From: Gambelia wislizenii
Lineage: Eukaryota > Chordata > Lepidosauria > Squamata > Crotaphytidae
NCBI GenBank assembly: GCA_030847615.1
Contig: JAUMIR010000015.1
Coordinates: forward strand, 7,395,501-7,459,500
Reading direction: 5' to 3'
Length of the DNA stretch: 64,000 bases
Below, in pieces: positions 45,041-56,160 of the stretch. The translations under genes and the position numbers were made by a program. The notes beneath the pieces are model-generated. The model did no database searches and was not told the origin of the DNA. It saw nothing but the letters and a program-made list of their open reading frames with translations. Within the stretch, counting starts at the first letter, position 1. Each line of letters begins with the position of its first letter.

Positions 45041-45725
45041 TCATCACATTGTCAATCCAGTGTATATTTAGGATTGTGCGTATACAGCACTGATGAAAGC
45101 ATTTGAGGAGTCGTAAGTGTTGGTGATAGGTGAGCCATGTTTCAGACCCATAAAGGAGAATAGACAGTTCAATGGCTCTATACACACTAATTTTTGTGCT
45201 TCGCCTCAGGTGTTTATTACTCCAGACTCTTTTGTAAAGTCTTCCAAATGCACTATATGCCTTTGCTAATCTGTGATCGATCTCTTTGTCAATCTTGGCA
45301 TCTGAAGAGATGATGCTTCCCAGGTGGGTGAACTGCTGAATGGACTTGAGCACAGATTTGCCAATGACAATGTGGGGATGGTGGTGTTCTTCCTGTGGTG
45401 CAGGCTGGTAAAGAACTTCTGTTTTCTTCAGTTTGACTTCCAGCCCAAACAGCTCTGCAGCTGTTGTGAAGCAGGATGTTGGGTGCTGCAGAGCTGCTTC
45501 TCTGTGGGCAACAAGGGCAGCATCATTGGCAAAGAGTAGCTCATGGACTAGATAGTTTAGAGTCTTAGTGTGAGCCCTCAGACGGCTTAAGTTAAACAAG
45601 CTACTATCAGTTTGGTTACATATATAGATGCCGTCGTCTTCTTCGAGCTCTGCCATAGCCCTTTGGAGCATCATGCTGAAGAAGATTGTAAATAAATTTG
45701 GAGCAAGAACACAACCTTGCTTCAC
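44238..45725 (-). pseudogene. chimeric 495-codon open frame: LINE RT fused to CR1 ORF2
   Basis: Residues 1-229 are a reverse-transcriptase fragment of the unclassified LINE family (MKQGCVLAPNLFTIFF, LLFANDAALVAHREAALQ, FTHLGSIISSDAKID, LYGSETWLTY). Residues 230-495 are CR1 ORF2 from the FADD motif to the C-terminus. The two parts align colinearly with separate relatives at 28087-28680 and 15844-16667, so the fusion arose by insertion of a 5'-truncated CR1. The frame lacks an ATG at its 5' end and the first RT's catalytic FADD reads FAND, so no function is expected. Confidence 0.85.
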
Positions 45726-45760
45726 TCCATTAGTTATTCGAAAGGGCTCTGAAAGAGCAT
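45041..45760 (-). mobile_element. LINE (clade uncertain) RT fragment
   Basis: This is the RT portion of the chimera, the same family as 27725-28655. Both copies begin near a shared TCACTCCATTAGTTATT segment, suggesting a common 5' truncation point or the same parental insertion. Confidence 0.75.
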
Positions 45761-47348
45761 CACCATCATAAAAGGAAACACATTCTCCTCTATAGTTGGT
45801 AGATCAAAATATAAAATGAAATAAGACCCTGGTTTGTGGGAGAAATACCCATCAAAGAAGCCAAATTCCTGTGCATAGTAATAGAGAAATGAAAGAGGTT
45901 TTTAATTATGCACTATGGCTTGTTGCTATTGTACAAGAAAGCATGTGTGGATTTACAGAATATATTACTTCTGTTGACTCAGAAGACAAAATTGGTTTTG
46001 AGAGAACACAGTGTGAAGACACCAGTGCTCCTGACCTTATTTCTAGTTCATCTGCTAACTTATTGAAAGCACACACAGAAAACATTTTATCCTGGGACAG
46101 TTTATCTATAGGAGAGATTAAAGGCTGAGAAGTGCCCAAAGGGATGTGCTGACTCAACTTCAGACATATTTAAACATTAAAGTGTGTGATGCCAACAAAA
46201 CATTTGACAGTTCAGCACTAAGATTCAGTCCAGAAGTTTTCCATTTATGTTCCTCATAAACAGGAACAAATGTAAACAGGAACAGAAGTGAATGGCTCTG
46301 AAAGCCTGGAACTGCTGAATGTGTGTCTCAGGCCTCCCCCCTTCTGTCTGTGTGTGGGGGGCACTTTCAGTAAGAATTCCATGGAAATATTTCTTATTGG
46401 GGGGAAGAAAAGAGGTTTTTTGGAACAAAATGCAGTTTCCATAAAATCCCATTGTTATTCAAAATACATCGCTTTGCTGTTTTTTGTTTCTGAGAAAATG
46501 CAGTGTATAGTGTCAAAAAATAATTTAAATTAAAAGAAACCAAACAACTGTTCACAAAATCCTCTCCCCACAAGTACTGAAACCTCTTTTTAAAAGGACT
46601 GGTCTTTTCACTCTTATTGCATGTGGGTGGAGGGAAATCTCACAATATATTAATCATTTTTTCCCTGTGTGCTGCCATAACCACAAGATGGCCAGCTGAG
46701 GCACTGATTTGTAGATCTGGGTCTACCTTGCATCTTGAAAGGCCCACCCTTCTGGATTAGGCCCCTACTCCATCCACTATGTTGATGACTACAGCATACT
46801 GCTGGTAGGGTTGTAATTCTTCACTATTTTTCTTCTTTAAGGAAGTAATTAGTAATTTTAGCAATTTTCTTCCCAGTGCAAGAAAGTCTTCCAAAAAAAG
46901 AAAAAGAAAAGAAAAAGCACACAGTTTTCAAAGTTCAGGACTAATTTTGCACAAAATTAGCATATAATTTGTTTTTTTGCATAAAAGAGCATGTTCTCTG
47001 CAGATATATTATTTTCTGTACAGAAATAATGGCTGGCATCCTGCTCAGGACTTACATTTTCATAAATGGCCATACATTTAATTCAGTATTTTAGCCTAGT
47101 GACTCCTGTAATGTCACAACACATGAATGCCTTTTTTGTAATGGTAACCAATGGAGTGACGGTAGCACCATGTGCAGTGAGTACCAAATGTGTGTCTGGA
47201 CACTGGCTAAGAAGCACCAGAGCATAACAGAGGTGCCCGATGTGCAACAGGCATATAAACCCATGTCTATCAACTCCTATGTTTCTTGCTTCCACCTCTT
47301 CAATAGAGCAGGGGACTTCATTCTAATGGTCACAGCCTCTAGGGCCTC
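45761..47348. other. unclassified intergenic sequence
   Basis: It contains one copy of the dispersed GGACT...CAAAATT family (46937-46965). No gene was seen. Confidence 0.4.
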
Positions 47349-47680
47349 AAGGCGAACGAGATCCGTCAGATGACAAGCCTGAGTAGCCTTAAAAAAGCAC
47401 TAAAGACAGATCTCTTTTGGCAGGCCTTTTCTAATTAGATCCCGGCCTCAGAAGCTCCTGGCCTCTTTTAATCTGCTGGGCATTTATTATTTTTTAAATG
47501 TGCTTTTAGACTAGTTGTTTTTAAATTTATATTTGTTTAATATCTTTTTATGGGGGAGGGTGGTGTTGGTGGTGTGTAGGGATTTTTATCTGTATTTGTA
47601 TTTTAAATTTTGTAAGCCGCCCCGATTGTTTTTAACAGAGGGCCAGGGTATAAATAAATTTTATTATTATATTATTATTA
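47349..47680 (+). mobile_element. L2-like LINE 3' end, old
   Basis: It begins ACGAGATCCGTCAGATGAC, encodes a degenerate version of the 40480-40546 C-terminus (LKKALKTDLFWQAFSN) and ends TAAGCCGCCCCGATTG...ATAAATTTTATTATTA. Confidence 0.7.
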
Positions 47681-49089
47681 AGGCTTCTAGGCCTCTACAC
47701 ATCAATTTCCCCACATTTGAGTATTCCAGTTGGATGAATCAGGGCCTGATCTGTACCCATTCTGTGTCTCACCTCATCATTCATGCTCTGTCTCCAATGG
47801 TATTCATACTCATTTGTATGCAATTTCCTAATGTGAACATTTGCATTTCTTGCTGTCTATATGTGAAATGGCTACTTTTGCTGAGACTACTAAATACATG
47901 ACAGACTATAAATTTTCCTCTTAGGCTCCAACCCTCAGCTTAGTATGCATTGACAAATCCAAACCCTGAACAGGATTAGTAAAACAGTGAAGAAGAGGAG
48001 TGGGTGGGAATTCTGAGTCATTAAATAAAACACATGCAAATTTACCAAAAGTTACATAGTTATTAATATTGGTGATTAGGAGAAAATGACTATGATAGAA
48101 GATGAAACTGATAGCTTTCTCCCTCTGGGTAGGAGCTGAAATTGAGATCATCCATCCATGTTTAGAGCATTTATTGCCTAACTCTTCAGAGTTTTTGTTC
48201 GGGTCTGCTTATCTGCAACCATATTGATCCTGAATCAGATGTTGCCACCTCTTTTTTTGTTCTTGTGAGGCTCCTCATCTTTAAACCCTATATTGAAGAG
48301 TTGTCCTGTCTGTTCTGCGAAGATGACTCCCTTCTCCCAACAGTAATTAATCTTCCATAAACAGACAAATTAGGCTTCCATAAACAGACAAATTAGGGAG
48401 TATGAGAAAATGAAAACTAAACAATATAACTAGCAGTAAAATATAATAAAATGCTCATAAATCAAGTAAACTGCAGAGACTCAAAAAGAGTTGCTGATGC
48501 CATTGCCATCTTGGCCCCAATTGTTCTGGGAAGAGATATATATGCTGATTCCTACAACTGAGGGAAATTAATTTCAATTCTGTTACAAAGCTCTGGTCTA
48601 CTTTCACAATTTCTTTATGTTAGGGATTGAAAGGACTTGCAACTTGCTCCAATCAGATGGTGGAGAAGGTAAAATTGGGAGATGATGGCTAATGAAGGAT
48701 CTCATTATCATAGGAATGGGGAAACTGCATGCCTTCCCTGTCTGGGAAACCAGCCAAGGCGAGGTGCTATTAGCAAATAACAGCATGGCCGTTTGCCCAG
48801 AACTCAGTCACACAGAATTACAACGGTAGGTCAAAATATCTAGGCAACAGATCAAGTCAAGAAAAGCCAGAGAATACTCCCGTTTACTAATCCTATAGTC
48901 CAGAATCACCTGGAGCATTTACTCCAGGTAAGACAACATGAGAAGTCAGAAGCAGAGGTTTCCCACCAATGCAGTCAGATAAACAGATAAACTCCGAGAA
49001 GTTGGCAGAGTAGCTGTCCCTGATGTATATGGACTCAGCAATTGCACAGCTGTTCTCTGATAAACTGGCATCTCTCATGAATATGCTGA
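47681..49089. other. unclassified intergenic sequence
   Basis: Nothing firmly recognised. A tyrosine recombinase expected downstream of the DIRS RNase H was looked for here and not found. Confidence 0.4.
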
Positions 49090-49194
49090 GACTTCCACTC
49101 CTCTTCCCTTAGATGTCAGCTTTCCTGAAAGGTGGATACAACTGGGTCCAAGGTCTCTCTGTCTGATGGGCCAGGCCTTTCTGCCGGGTCTGGG

Positions 49195-49668
49195 TTATGG
49201 ACGGTGAGCTGCTTTGATGATTTTCTGTGCTACATATGAAAGGGAATTTACATTGTGATCAACCAGGCCGTTGGGTTGATCAGTTTGAGGTCCAGGTGAA
49301 GGATTTGGCCGTTCGCCACTGACAGCAAGTCCAGTGTCTGCAGGAGGCGCTTGTATCGCCCCCTGGCCATTCTGAGCAGTGGTGTGAACCAATGTTGGTG
49401 AGGCCACCATGGGGTTATCAGGATGCACTTGGCTTTGTCCTATTGTACCTTCGAGATCACTCTGGGTATAAGGGGAAAGGGCGAGAAAGCATAAAGCAGG
49501 GGGCCTTCCCAGTGCCATAGGAATGCATCCCCTAGGCTGTCCCGCAACCTGTGGCCTCTGGAGCAGAAAAATGGGCGTACTGCGTTGTCCTTGGTGGCAA
49601 AGAGGTCTATCGCTGGGGTGCCCCATTGCAAGAAGAGAGAGAGAAGGACCTGATGATTCAGGGACCAC
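49195..49668 (-). pseudogene. DIRS-like post-RNase H region, frameshifted
   Basis: After the RNase H frame ends near 49440 the reading continues in another frame (PTLVHTTAQNGQGAIQAPP, then LSYVAQKIIKAAHRP). This is the region where DIRS elements lead into a methyltransferase-like part or the tyrosine recombinase. Recognisable similarity stops at about 49195. Confidence 0.55.
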
Positions 49669-50687
49669 TTGTGATTGCTGGTGGTCGATCTGCTGAGTGC
49701 ATCAGCCAGTTCGTTGCTCTGACCTGGGACATGTATGGCCAATAGGGTGATGTCTCGTTCTACACACCACTCCCAGAGGTCCAAGGAGAGGCGGAGTAGA
49801 GTCCGTGAGTGTGTTCCTCCCTGTTTGTTTATGTAGAGCACTGCAGTAGTGTTGTCTAAAGCCACCTGAACCACCTGACCCTTCAGGGAAGGTTCGAACG
49901 CCCTTAAGGCCTTGAACACAGCTAGTAGTTCTAGGGTATCGATGTGCAGGGCTCCCTCTTTCGATGACCAGTGCCCCCTGATGGACAGACCGTCAGAGTG
50001 CGCTCCCCAGCCCGACAGTGAGGCGTCAGTCATGATGGCCCTCGTGGGATTCAGTTGCTCGAATTGGGAGCCCCGCTGTACTGTACGACGGTCCGTCCAC
50101 CAGAGGAGGGACTTCCTGAGTGGGTGGGGAATGGTGAATAGTTTGAGTGGATCGTGAACAAACGGTTTGAACTTCGCAATGAACCAGCTTTGTAGAGGCC
50201 TCATGCGGAGCCATGCAAGATGTGTGACTGCTGTGGTGGAGGCCATGTGGCCTAAGGCTTGTTGTATGTCTCGCACCGTGGATCTCCTTTGTCTTATGCA
50301 CTTCTGTATTGTTGTGTGCAGCATCTGAAAACAGTCGTCTGGGAGGTACGCTTTTCCCGTGATGGAATCTAGAGAGGCCCCTATAAACCTGACAGTTTGG
50401 GAGGGCTGAAGGTGCGATTTTTCATAGTTCACCATCAGTCCTAGACGTTGCAACCAGGTAAGGGTCATTCTGATGTCTCTGTCCAGTTTTTCAGCTGAGG
50501 GAGCTGTAAACAGCCAATCGTCCAGATACGGGAACACTATGACACCTTTTTGTCTGAGCCAGGCCACTACCACTGCCATACATTTTGTAAAGACCCTTGG
50601 TGCTGTACAGAGGCCGAACGGCAAAACTCTGAACTGGAAGGCTGTGCCGCCTACTGCGAAGGTGAGGAATCTCCTGTGGGAGGGCAT
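49440..50687 (-). pseudogene. DIRS-like reverse transcriptase (C-terminal part) and RNase H
   Basis: The 415-residue frame begins at RT motif B (PSHRRFLTFAVGG, FGLCTAPRVFTKCMAVVVAW), holds the catalytic YLDD in VIVFPYLDDWLF (near 50515-50550), then RT thumb and RNase H: DASLSGWGAHSDG and LELLAVFKALRAF followed by DNTTAVLYINKQGGTHSRTL and HVPGQSNELADALSR. It closes with the DIRS-type WGTPAIDLFATKDN block and YAFSPFPLIPRV. This motif set with YLDD is characteristic of DIRS, not LTR retrotransposons. The N-terminal RT lies in a different frame, so it is broken at 50687. Confidence 0.88.
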
Positions 50688-51369
50688 CCTTCAAATCCAG
50701 GGTGTCCTTCAAATCCAGGGTGGCGAACCAGTCTCCTTTTCTCAAGAAGGGGAGGATGGATGGAAGTGTAACCAAGCGGAACTTCTGCAGACGGACAAAG
50801 GAGTTCAGGTCTCTGAAATCCAGAATGGGGCAGAATACACCATCCTTCTTTTCGATCACAAAGTACCTGGAGAGGAATAGGCCTCCCATCTTTGAGCGGG
50901 GAGCTCGCTCTATGGTGCCTTTTTGTAGGAGACTGTTGACTTCTTCTATGATTGGTAGGGAGGGTGGGGTTACCCTGTGGGGCGCCGGAGGTGGAAGTTC
51001 CTCGAAGTCTATGTAGTACCCGCTTCGTATGATGTTCAGGACCCAGCGGTCTGAAGTGATAAGCTGCCATGAGTGGAATGCATTGTAGAGGCAGCTGGCA
51101 GGGGAGGATGAAGTATGGAGTGAAGGGGAAATGGTGCTGCCAGAGGGTGGTGGTGGCCCTTCGGAGTCAAGCCCGCTGTTTGGTTGACTCTGTCTTCCTT
51201 TTACTGAAGTGGGGCTTGGACTTGAAAGACTGGAATTTCTTGTGGGGTTGGTAGGAAGAGGATTGGCATGTCCGGGTGGGCGGCGGGCTAAATCGCCTCC
51301 TGTAGGAGGATCTCGGCCTGCGAAAGGGCAGTCGTGGACTCGAAGGCTGGTGGGTGGTGGGTAGACCAA
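50491..51369 (-). pseudogene. DIRS-like reverse transcriptase, N-terminal part
   Basis: The frame carries a Pro/Ser-rich linker (51100-51369), then RT finger motifs (IIEEVNSLLQKGTIERAP, LSRYFVIEKKDGVFCPILDF, RDLNSFV, LRKGDWFATLDLKD). The six codons around DLKD are duplicated exactly (18-base units at 50687-50704 and 50705-50722), after which the YFHI-type continuation is lost and the frame shifts relative to the next RT block. The overlap with the downstream frame at 50491-50687 is shadow sequence. Confidence 0.82.
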
Positions 51370-53482
51370 ACTTCTTGGCTGTTGACCTCATTTTCTATGC
51401 ATGTTCCAGCTTTGAGTCAGTGTCTGCATGGAACAGGCCCAGTTCATCGAAAGGGAGGTCCTCAATGATGGAGCGTGCTGTATGGGACAGTCCCGATGAG
51501 TTGAGCCAAGCGTGACGGCGGACCGCAATGGAGTTGGCCACAATTTTTCCTGTACACTCGGCTATATCTTTGGCGACTTGTCGCTGGTATCCCGCCAGTG
51601 CTAGGCCTTCCTCCCTGAAGGAATTGAAGATCCTCTGGTCCTGTTCCGACAATTTTGAGATATGAACAGCCAGAGCATCCCAGAGGAACTTCTGGTAGGC
51701 CCCATACATGCTGCATAAGATGTCATCTTAGTGAGGAGGCAGGAAGATGAATAGAACTTACGCCCTATTGCGTCCAACTTCTTGCCTTCTTTGTCTGATG
51801 GGGTCGAATGTAACCTCTGGGAGGTTTTCATCTGGGCTGTTTCGACCACCACCGAGTTAGGTTTCGAGTGGAACGAGAGCCATGGCCCCGAATCTGTGCA
51901 CATGCGGTACAGGTGGTCTAGGCATCTGGATGTGGGTGGTGTTCAGGAGGGTGTCATCCAGGATGACTTCAACACCTGCAGCAAGTATGGGGAGATTGAC
52001 AGGGAGGGAAGGGACGGTGCCCTTTGCTGTAAGTCCTCGAATATAGGGTCATCCACTTCCTTTCCAGGCTGAGTGGTTTTGATGCCCAGTGTGCCAGCTA
52101 GTCTGTGCATGAAGTCAGCGAAAGCCTTCATATTGTCCGTGGGAGATGGAGGGTCCGGGCGGGCTCCACCTGCAACCGGTGATGGCCTTGGGGATGGAGG
52201 AGAGGACCGGGACTCCAACTCTGAGGAGAGAGCCAAGGGGGTCCTCGACAGTGACATTCTCAGTGACACCGGGGGATCTGGCTGTCATTTTCTGTGTGGA
52301 CTGGACGGTACCGTGGCCCTAGACGGTGAGTCTCGTGGTGGAGACCTGTGAGGGATTGGCCTCTCTTTCGAGGGAGACCTGGAGACTGATCTCGATGGAG
52401 AAGGCTCCTTTCCTTTCCCGGAATCTGTGGGTACGGTACCGGTCCCTGACTTGGGTGTAGACTCCGTTGGTGGTCTGGTGATGGGTTGGTGGCGCTCCTT
52501 CTCCGGGGCACGCGGTGGGGACTGAGGGGGGTCCCTATGCCTTCTGTGCCTGTAGCGTGGTGAGCAGTCAAAGGTATCCTCATAGTAGGTGTGCCGAGGG
52601 TCGTGGTCCCAGTAGCGGCTGAAAGGGGGGTACTGGTGGTATCTAGGCGGACGGTCGTAGTATAGGTGGCCGTATCGCTCCCATAGCCATTCCTCCTCTG
52701 ATGTACCCAGGTTGGATATGTATGAAACAGATGAGAGCAACCGGGACCGAGGTCGTCATGGTGAATGGGACCGATGCCGCCATCTTGGAGAATGGGATCT
52801 GCGGGGTCTCCGTGGTAAGCGGGAACGCTGAGGTGTCTGGGACTGACGTGGGGGTCATCTCGGTGAGCGGGACCGCCGGGGTGTTCGAGACCGTTGTGGG
52901 GATCTTTCCAGAGAGCGGGGCTGTTTTGGTGAGCGGGACTGGGAGCGACGCGGAGACTGGTGTGGCATGGGCGACGGGTGAGACTGTGCCGAGCGGGACC
53001 TGGAGCGTGAGGCCGATCGTGACGGAATCATCTGAGGTGAGCGGGACCGATGGGATGCCGGGGTGGCCGACTTTAAACGGGACCGGTGGTGTCCGTCCCT
53101 CTCGACCGAACTGGTCTACACCTCCACAATTCTAAGATCCGGGGACAGGTCCTGAAGTTCGCCTTTTGACAGCTCACGGCCCTGATCATCCACTACAGAT
53201 GTCGGAGTTGGTTCCCTCGACGGCGGTCGGAGCTTGGAGAGGCTGAGTCTGCGTGGGGAGACCACCGGGGACCTCTGGCCCGGAGAGCGGTCCGGTCGTG
53301 CTGGGGTTCGGCCTCTCTGCGTGCCACTCAGGAGAGGATCATCAGATTTCCTCTTCCTCTTTTTAGGGGGCTCTTCTTGAGGCGTGGCCTTCGGTGAGGT
53401 AAGTCTCACCGCTTTGTGTTTGTCTTTCGGCCGCTCTTGCGTAGCGTGGCCCCGAGTGGTACCGGAGGTGCCTTTTGAGGCG
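51167..53482 (-). pseudogene. DIRS-like ORF1 (gag-like), middle and C-terminal parts
   Basis: Several overlapping frames descend from ORF1. 53116-53409 is basic and Ser/Pro-rich (PPKKRKRKSDDP is nuclear-localisation-like). 52780-53100 holds about seven GAGCGGGAC-type repeats coding an Arg/Ser-rich tract on the minus strand. 52285-52740 is Tyr/Arg/Pro-rich. 51943-52269 is acidic/Ser-rich. 51395-51709 is the conserved C-terminal part (AYQKFLWDALAVHISKLSE, AVRRHAWLNSSGL, IIEDLPFDELGLF), typical of DIRS ORF1. Frame changes separate the parts. ORF1 likely packages the element's RNA. Confidence 0.7.
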
Positions 53483-53486
53483 GTAA

Positions 53487-53961
53487 TGAGAAGGTCTGTC
53501 TATATTGATCACCCAAATGTTTGTTATGTGGTACTTAGAAATATAGTTGCATTACCTGCTAGAATCAGAAATGGTAGTTTGCCTAGCTAACAGCTGTGTT
53601 CAATTACCTCTCTTAGTACACTGCTTTGCTTGTCTTGTTAGTCCTGATTTATGATAGTTGAGATACAGACTAGGGAGGATCGCTTGTTCAAAGGAATGAC
53701 CAGTGCTAAGAAATACCTCACCTCTCAGTAGTTTCTTTTTCTGGGAAATCAGCTCTTCTTTGGGAAATTGAAACTTACATGTGCAGTGTCTTAGACCTTT
53801 AGGTTTCGTTCCTATGTAATAAAAAGACTGTGTATGCCTTTGTTTCTTTGGCACAGTTTGGCAGGAATGATCCCCCTGTGTCGTTTGCCGGCAAAATAAA
53901 AGCCATCTGTTTGAATTTACCTGGGCCTGACTTCCTTTATTATCCCAGATAGACCTTAACA
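53487..53961 (+). repeat. 5' LTR
   Basis: TG...CA ends (TGAGAAGG ... CTTAACA). Possible poly(A) signals AATAAA at 53818-53823 and 53895-53900. The short frames inside both LTRs are identical only because the LTRs are. Confidence 0.92.
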
Positions 53962-53964
53962 TTT

Positions 53965-53982
53965 TGGTGCATTGGCCGGGAA
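53965..53982 (+). other. primer binding site, tRNA-Gly (GCC)
   Basis: TGGTGCATTGGCCGGGAA is the reverse complement of the 3' end of tRNA-Gly-GCC plus CCA. It lies three bases after the 5' LTR. Confidence 0.85.
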
Positions 53983-55550
53983 GCTCTGGTCAGGGGAATT
54001 TTCCCCCTGCCCACCACTTGATCCTCGGCGGTTCCCCGGATCACTTCATCACCCCAGACGGGAGCGCGCCTTCAGCATTTTGGCTGTTGCCCGGTTGGCT
54101 GCAGAAGTCGTCGGAGGCCGGCGCAGGACCAACACGGGTCTAGAGGTTTCACACAGATCGCTTTCTCATCAGCGCTGGAGGGCTACCTGTTTCAGGCGAG
54201 TATAAAAGGGTCTGTTTCTGACTGTTCTGTTTACCTGTCCAATCCCATTTGGATTGAAGGAAAAGTTGATCACTTTTCAGTCTGTTTCTCTGTCGGGAGG
54301 GGGAAAGGGGGGGTTCCTGTTGTGTGTGAATGCTGCGTGAGTGGTGTATGAATCCCTCTTGTTTCAGCAGACCGGTTCCCCCCCAATTACCATGGCTGGT
54401 CTGTTTCCCTGTCACCCTCCCTCACTTGTCTGTCTGCTATCCTTTTAGAAATCAGTTAGGATAGGCAGGAGGATGGGGGGAGGCTCTTTAAAACCTCTAA
54501 ACACCATGCATTCCTCTAAAGTTTTTGACACCTCCCAATGCAATGTGAAGACTAAAAGGCACCCACCTGAGAGAATTTTTTATAGCCTGACTCTGGAATG
54601 CAGTAATTGTGAGAACAATCCTGAGAAACCCTGAAAGATATACCATACGCTGCAAGGTGGAAAAAGATTCCTGATGATCCACCCCTCTCCTTGAGCCAGC
54701 CCAAGATGCCTGATTGTTCACTCACCAGAACAAAAGCCTGTTTGTTAACCTGTTTTGGAAAAAAAAGAAGAAGTACTGCCCAGCCCAGAAGAAGAGTTGC
54801 CACCACCTGATGTTTGTCCCCCAAGGCAACTACCCTCTGCATCCCTGATGTCACCAGCCAGTATTCCCTACCACCCCTGGGGAACCAGAGATGTCAGTAT
54901 ATCTGTCCTTGGAGAAGGTTGCAGATAAGAAAACTACCCTGTTCCTGAATTTAAAGCCCAGGCAGCAAGCCCCTGAACATCCAGCTGTTTAATAGAAAAA
55001 CAACAGAAACATAAAAGCTAAGTCCAGCAAGAACAAAGCTCCTCTCTGTCTGGCTTCAAGCCATCACATTCCAAGCTGTTGTCTGTCTGAACAGTACCAG
55101 CCACAGTCCCAGCCCTCTGCAAGGGCTGCAAGGCCAGATTTGATTATTCTTGTTAATATCTGCACCCACCACCCATCAGCATCTCTGACTTGTTAAACTG
55201 GGAGACACATGGTCCTCTTAAGAAGAGGAAGCAGAGAGACTTTTAAATATGGTGTCTGTCATAGTTGCTGCACAAATTCCTACCTGGGGCATATCTAACA
55301 GTTAATGGCCTACCTGATGATTAGTGAACAAAGAATGCAGATTCAGGCCAATTTAAAAGACAATGCCAGAAAGGCTGCCTGTGATGAGAGGGCCCATGAT
55401 CCAGATGTTTACCTACAGACCCTTGCTCCACTGTCAATCCCAGAGGATAAAAAGAGACCAGGCAGGCTGTAGTCCTTTCCTGTGTGTCGCAGTCCACCCC
55501 TGATATCCAGAAATGTCCCTAGTCCCAACTGAAAGCTATAACATATGAGG
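53983..55550 (+). pseudogene. retroviral leader and decayed 5' gag region
   Basis: No open frame longer than about 80 codons. Position and weak sequence character suggest the leader and matrix/capsid region, but I could not identify motifs. A G-rich tract at 54293-54315 is notable. Confidence 0.4.
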
Positions 55551-56160
55551 TTTACCTCAATAGAAAAGTTAAAGAGAGAGAAGAAGCCATCAAGCAGATA
55601 AAAGAAAAGGCCAGTCTGCAGGCTGCAGCTTTACAGCAAGTAACACACTCACATTAATTCAACAAGTATCCCTTATTGAACAAGACACTGCATTCTGATA
55701 ACATGCAAAAAGCCAGAACTAAAGCTCCCATAACCACAGCCAACAGATAAGCCCTCCAGTGTAAGAACGGTATGCAGGGGGGGGGGAGAAGATAGATGCG
55801 CCCAGGTGGCTCGCAGCCTTGAAGCCCCAAAAAGAGAAAAACACTCCCAGACTAGAAGGCGGCTGGCTGAATTCCAAGAACTGAGAGGCCAAGCAGGGAA
55901 CCAGGCCAGGAACCTCATGTCAGGGCCTACCATGAATTCTACTCTAATACCCAGAATTCAGGAAAGGACACTACACCCAGCAACAACAGCAACAATAGCG
56001 ACATCCCAGCCCCAACAACAACAACCACATCAACATCTTGGGGTTGCCACTGATTCCTACCACCAGTTCCTCCTGTTGAGACAGAACCAAGGTGCTTACT
56101 GCAAACAAGAAGGTCACTGGAAGGATCAACGTCCTGAAAAGCAACCGCCCCTGATGGCTT
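55550..56160 (+). pseudogene. retroviral gag, capsid end and nucleocapsid, broken
   Basis: A charged segment (EREEAIKQIKEKASLQ) before about 55640 resembles the end of capsid. After stops, 55806-56267 carries a Gln/Pro-rich linker and a degenerate zinc knuckle near 56095-56145 (YCKQEGHWKDQ), in which the first and last metal-binding Cys are replaced. The knuckle could not bind zinc normally. Gag would assemble particles; this copy cannot supply it. Confidence 0.55.

Noticed and set aside
47681..49090. Tyrosine recombinase of the DIRS-like element
   Set aside because: Looked for in all minus frames; no convincing catalytic motif.
53488..53590. Identical 30-plus residue frames in two places (also 60585-60688), suggesting a duplicated small gene
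   Set aside because: They lie inside the two LTRs and are identical only because the LTRs are.
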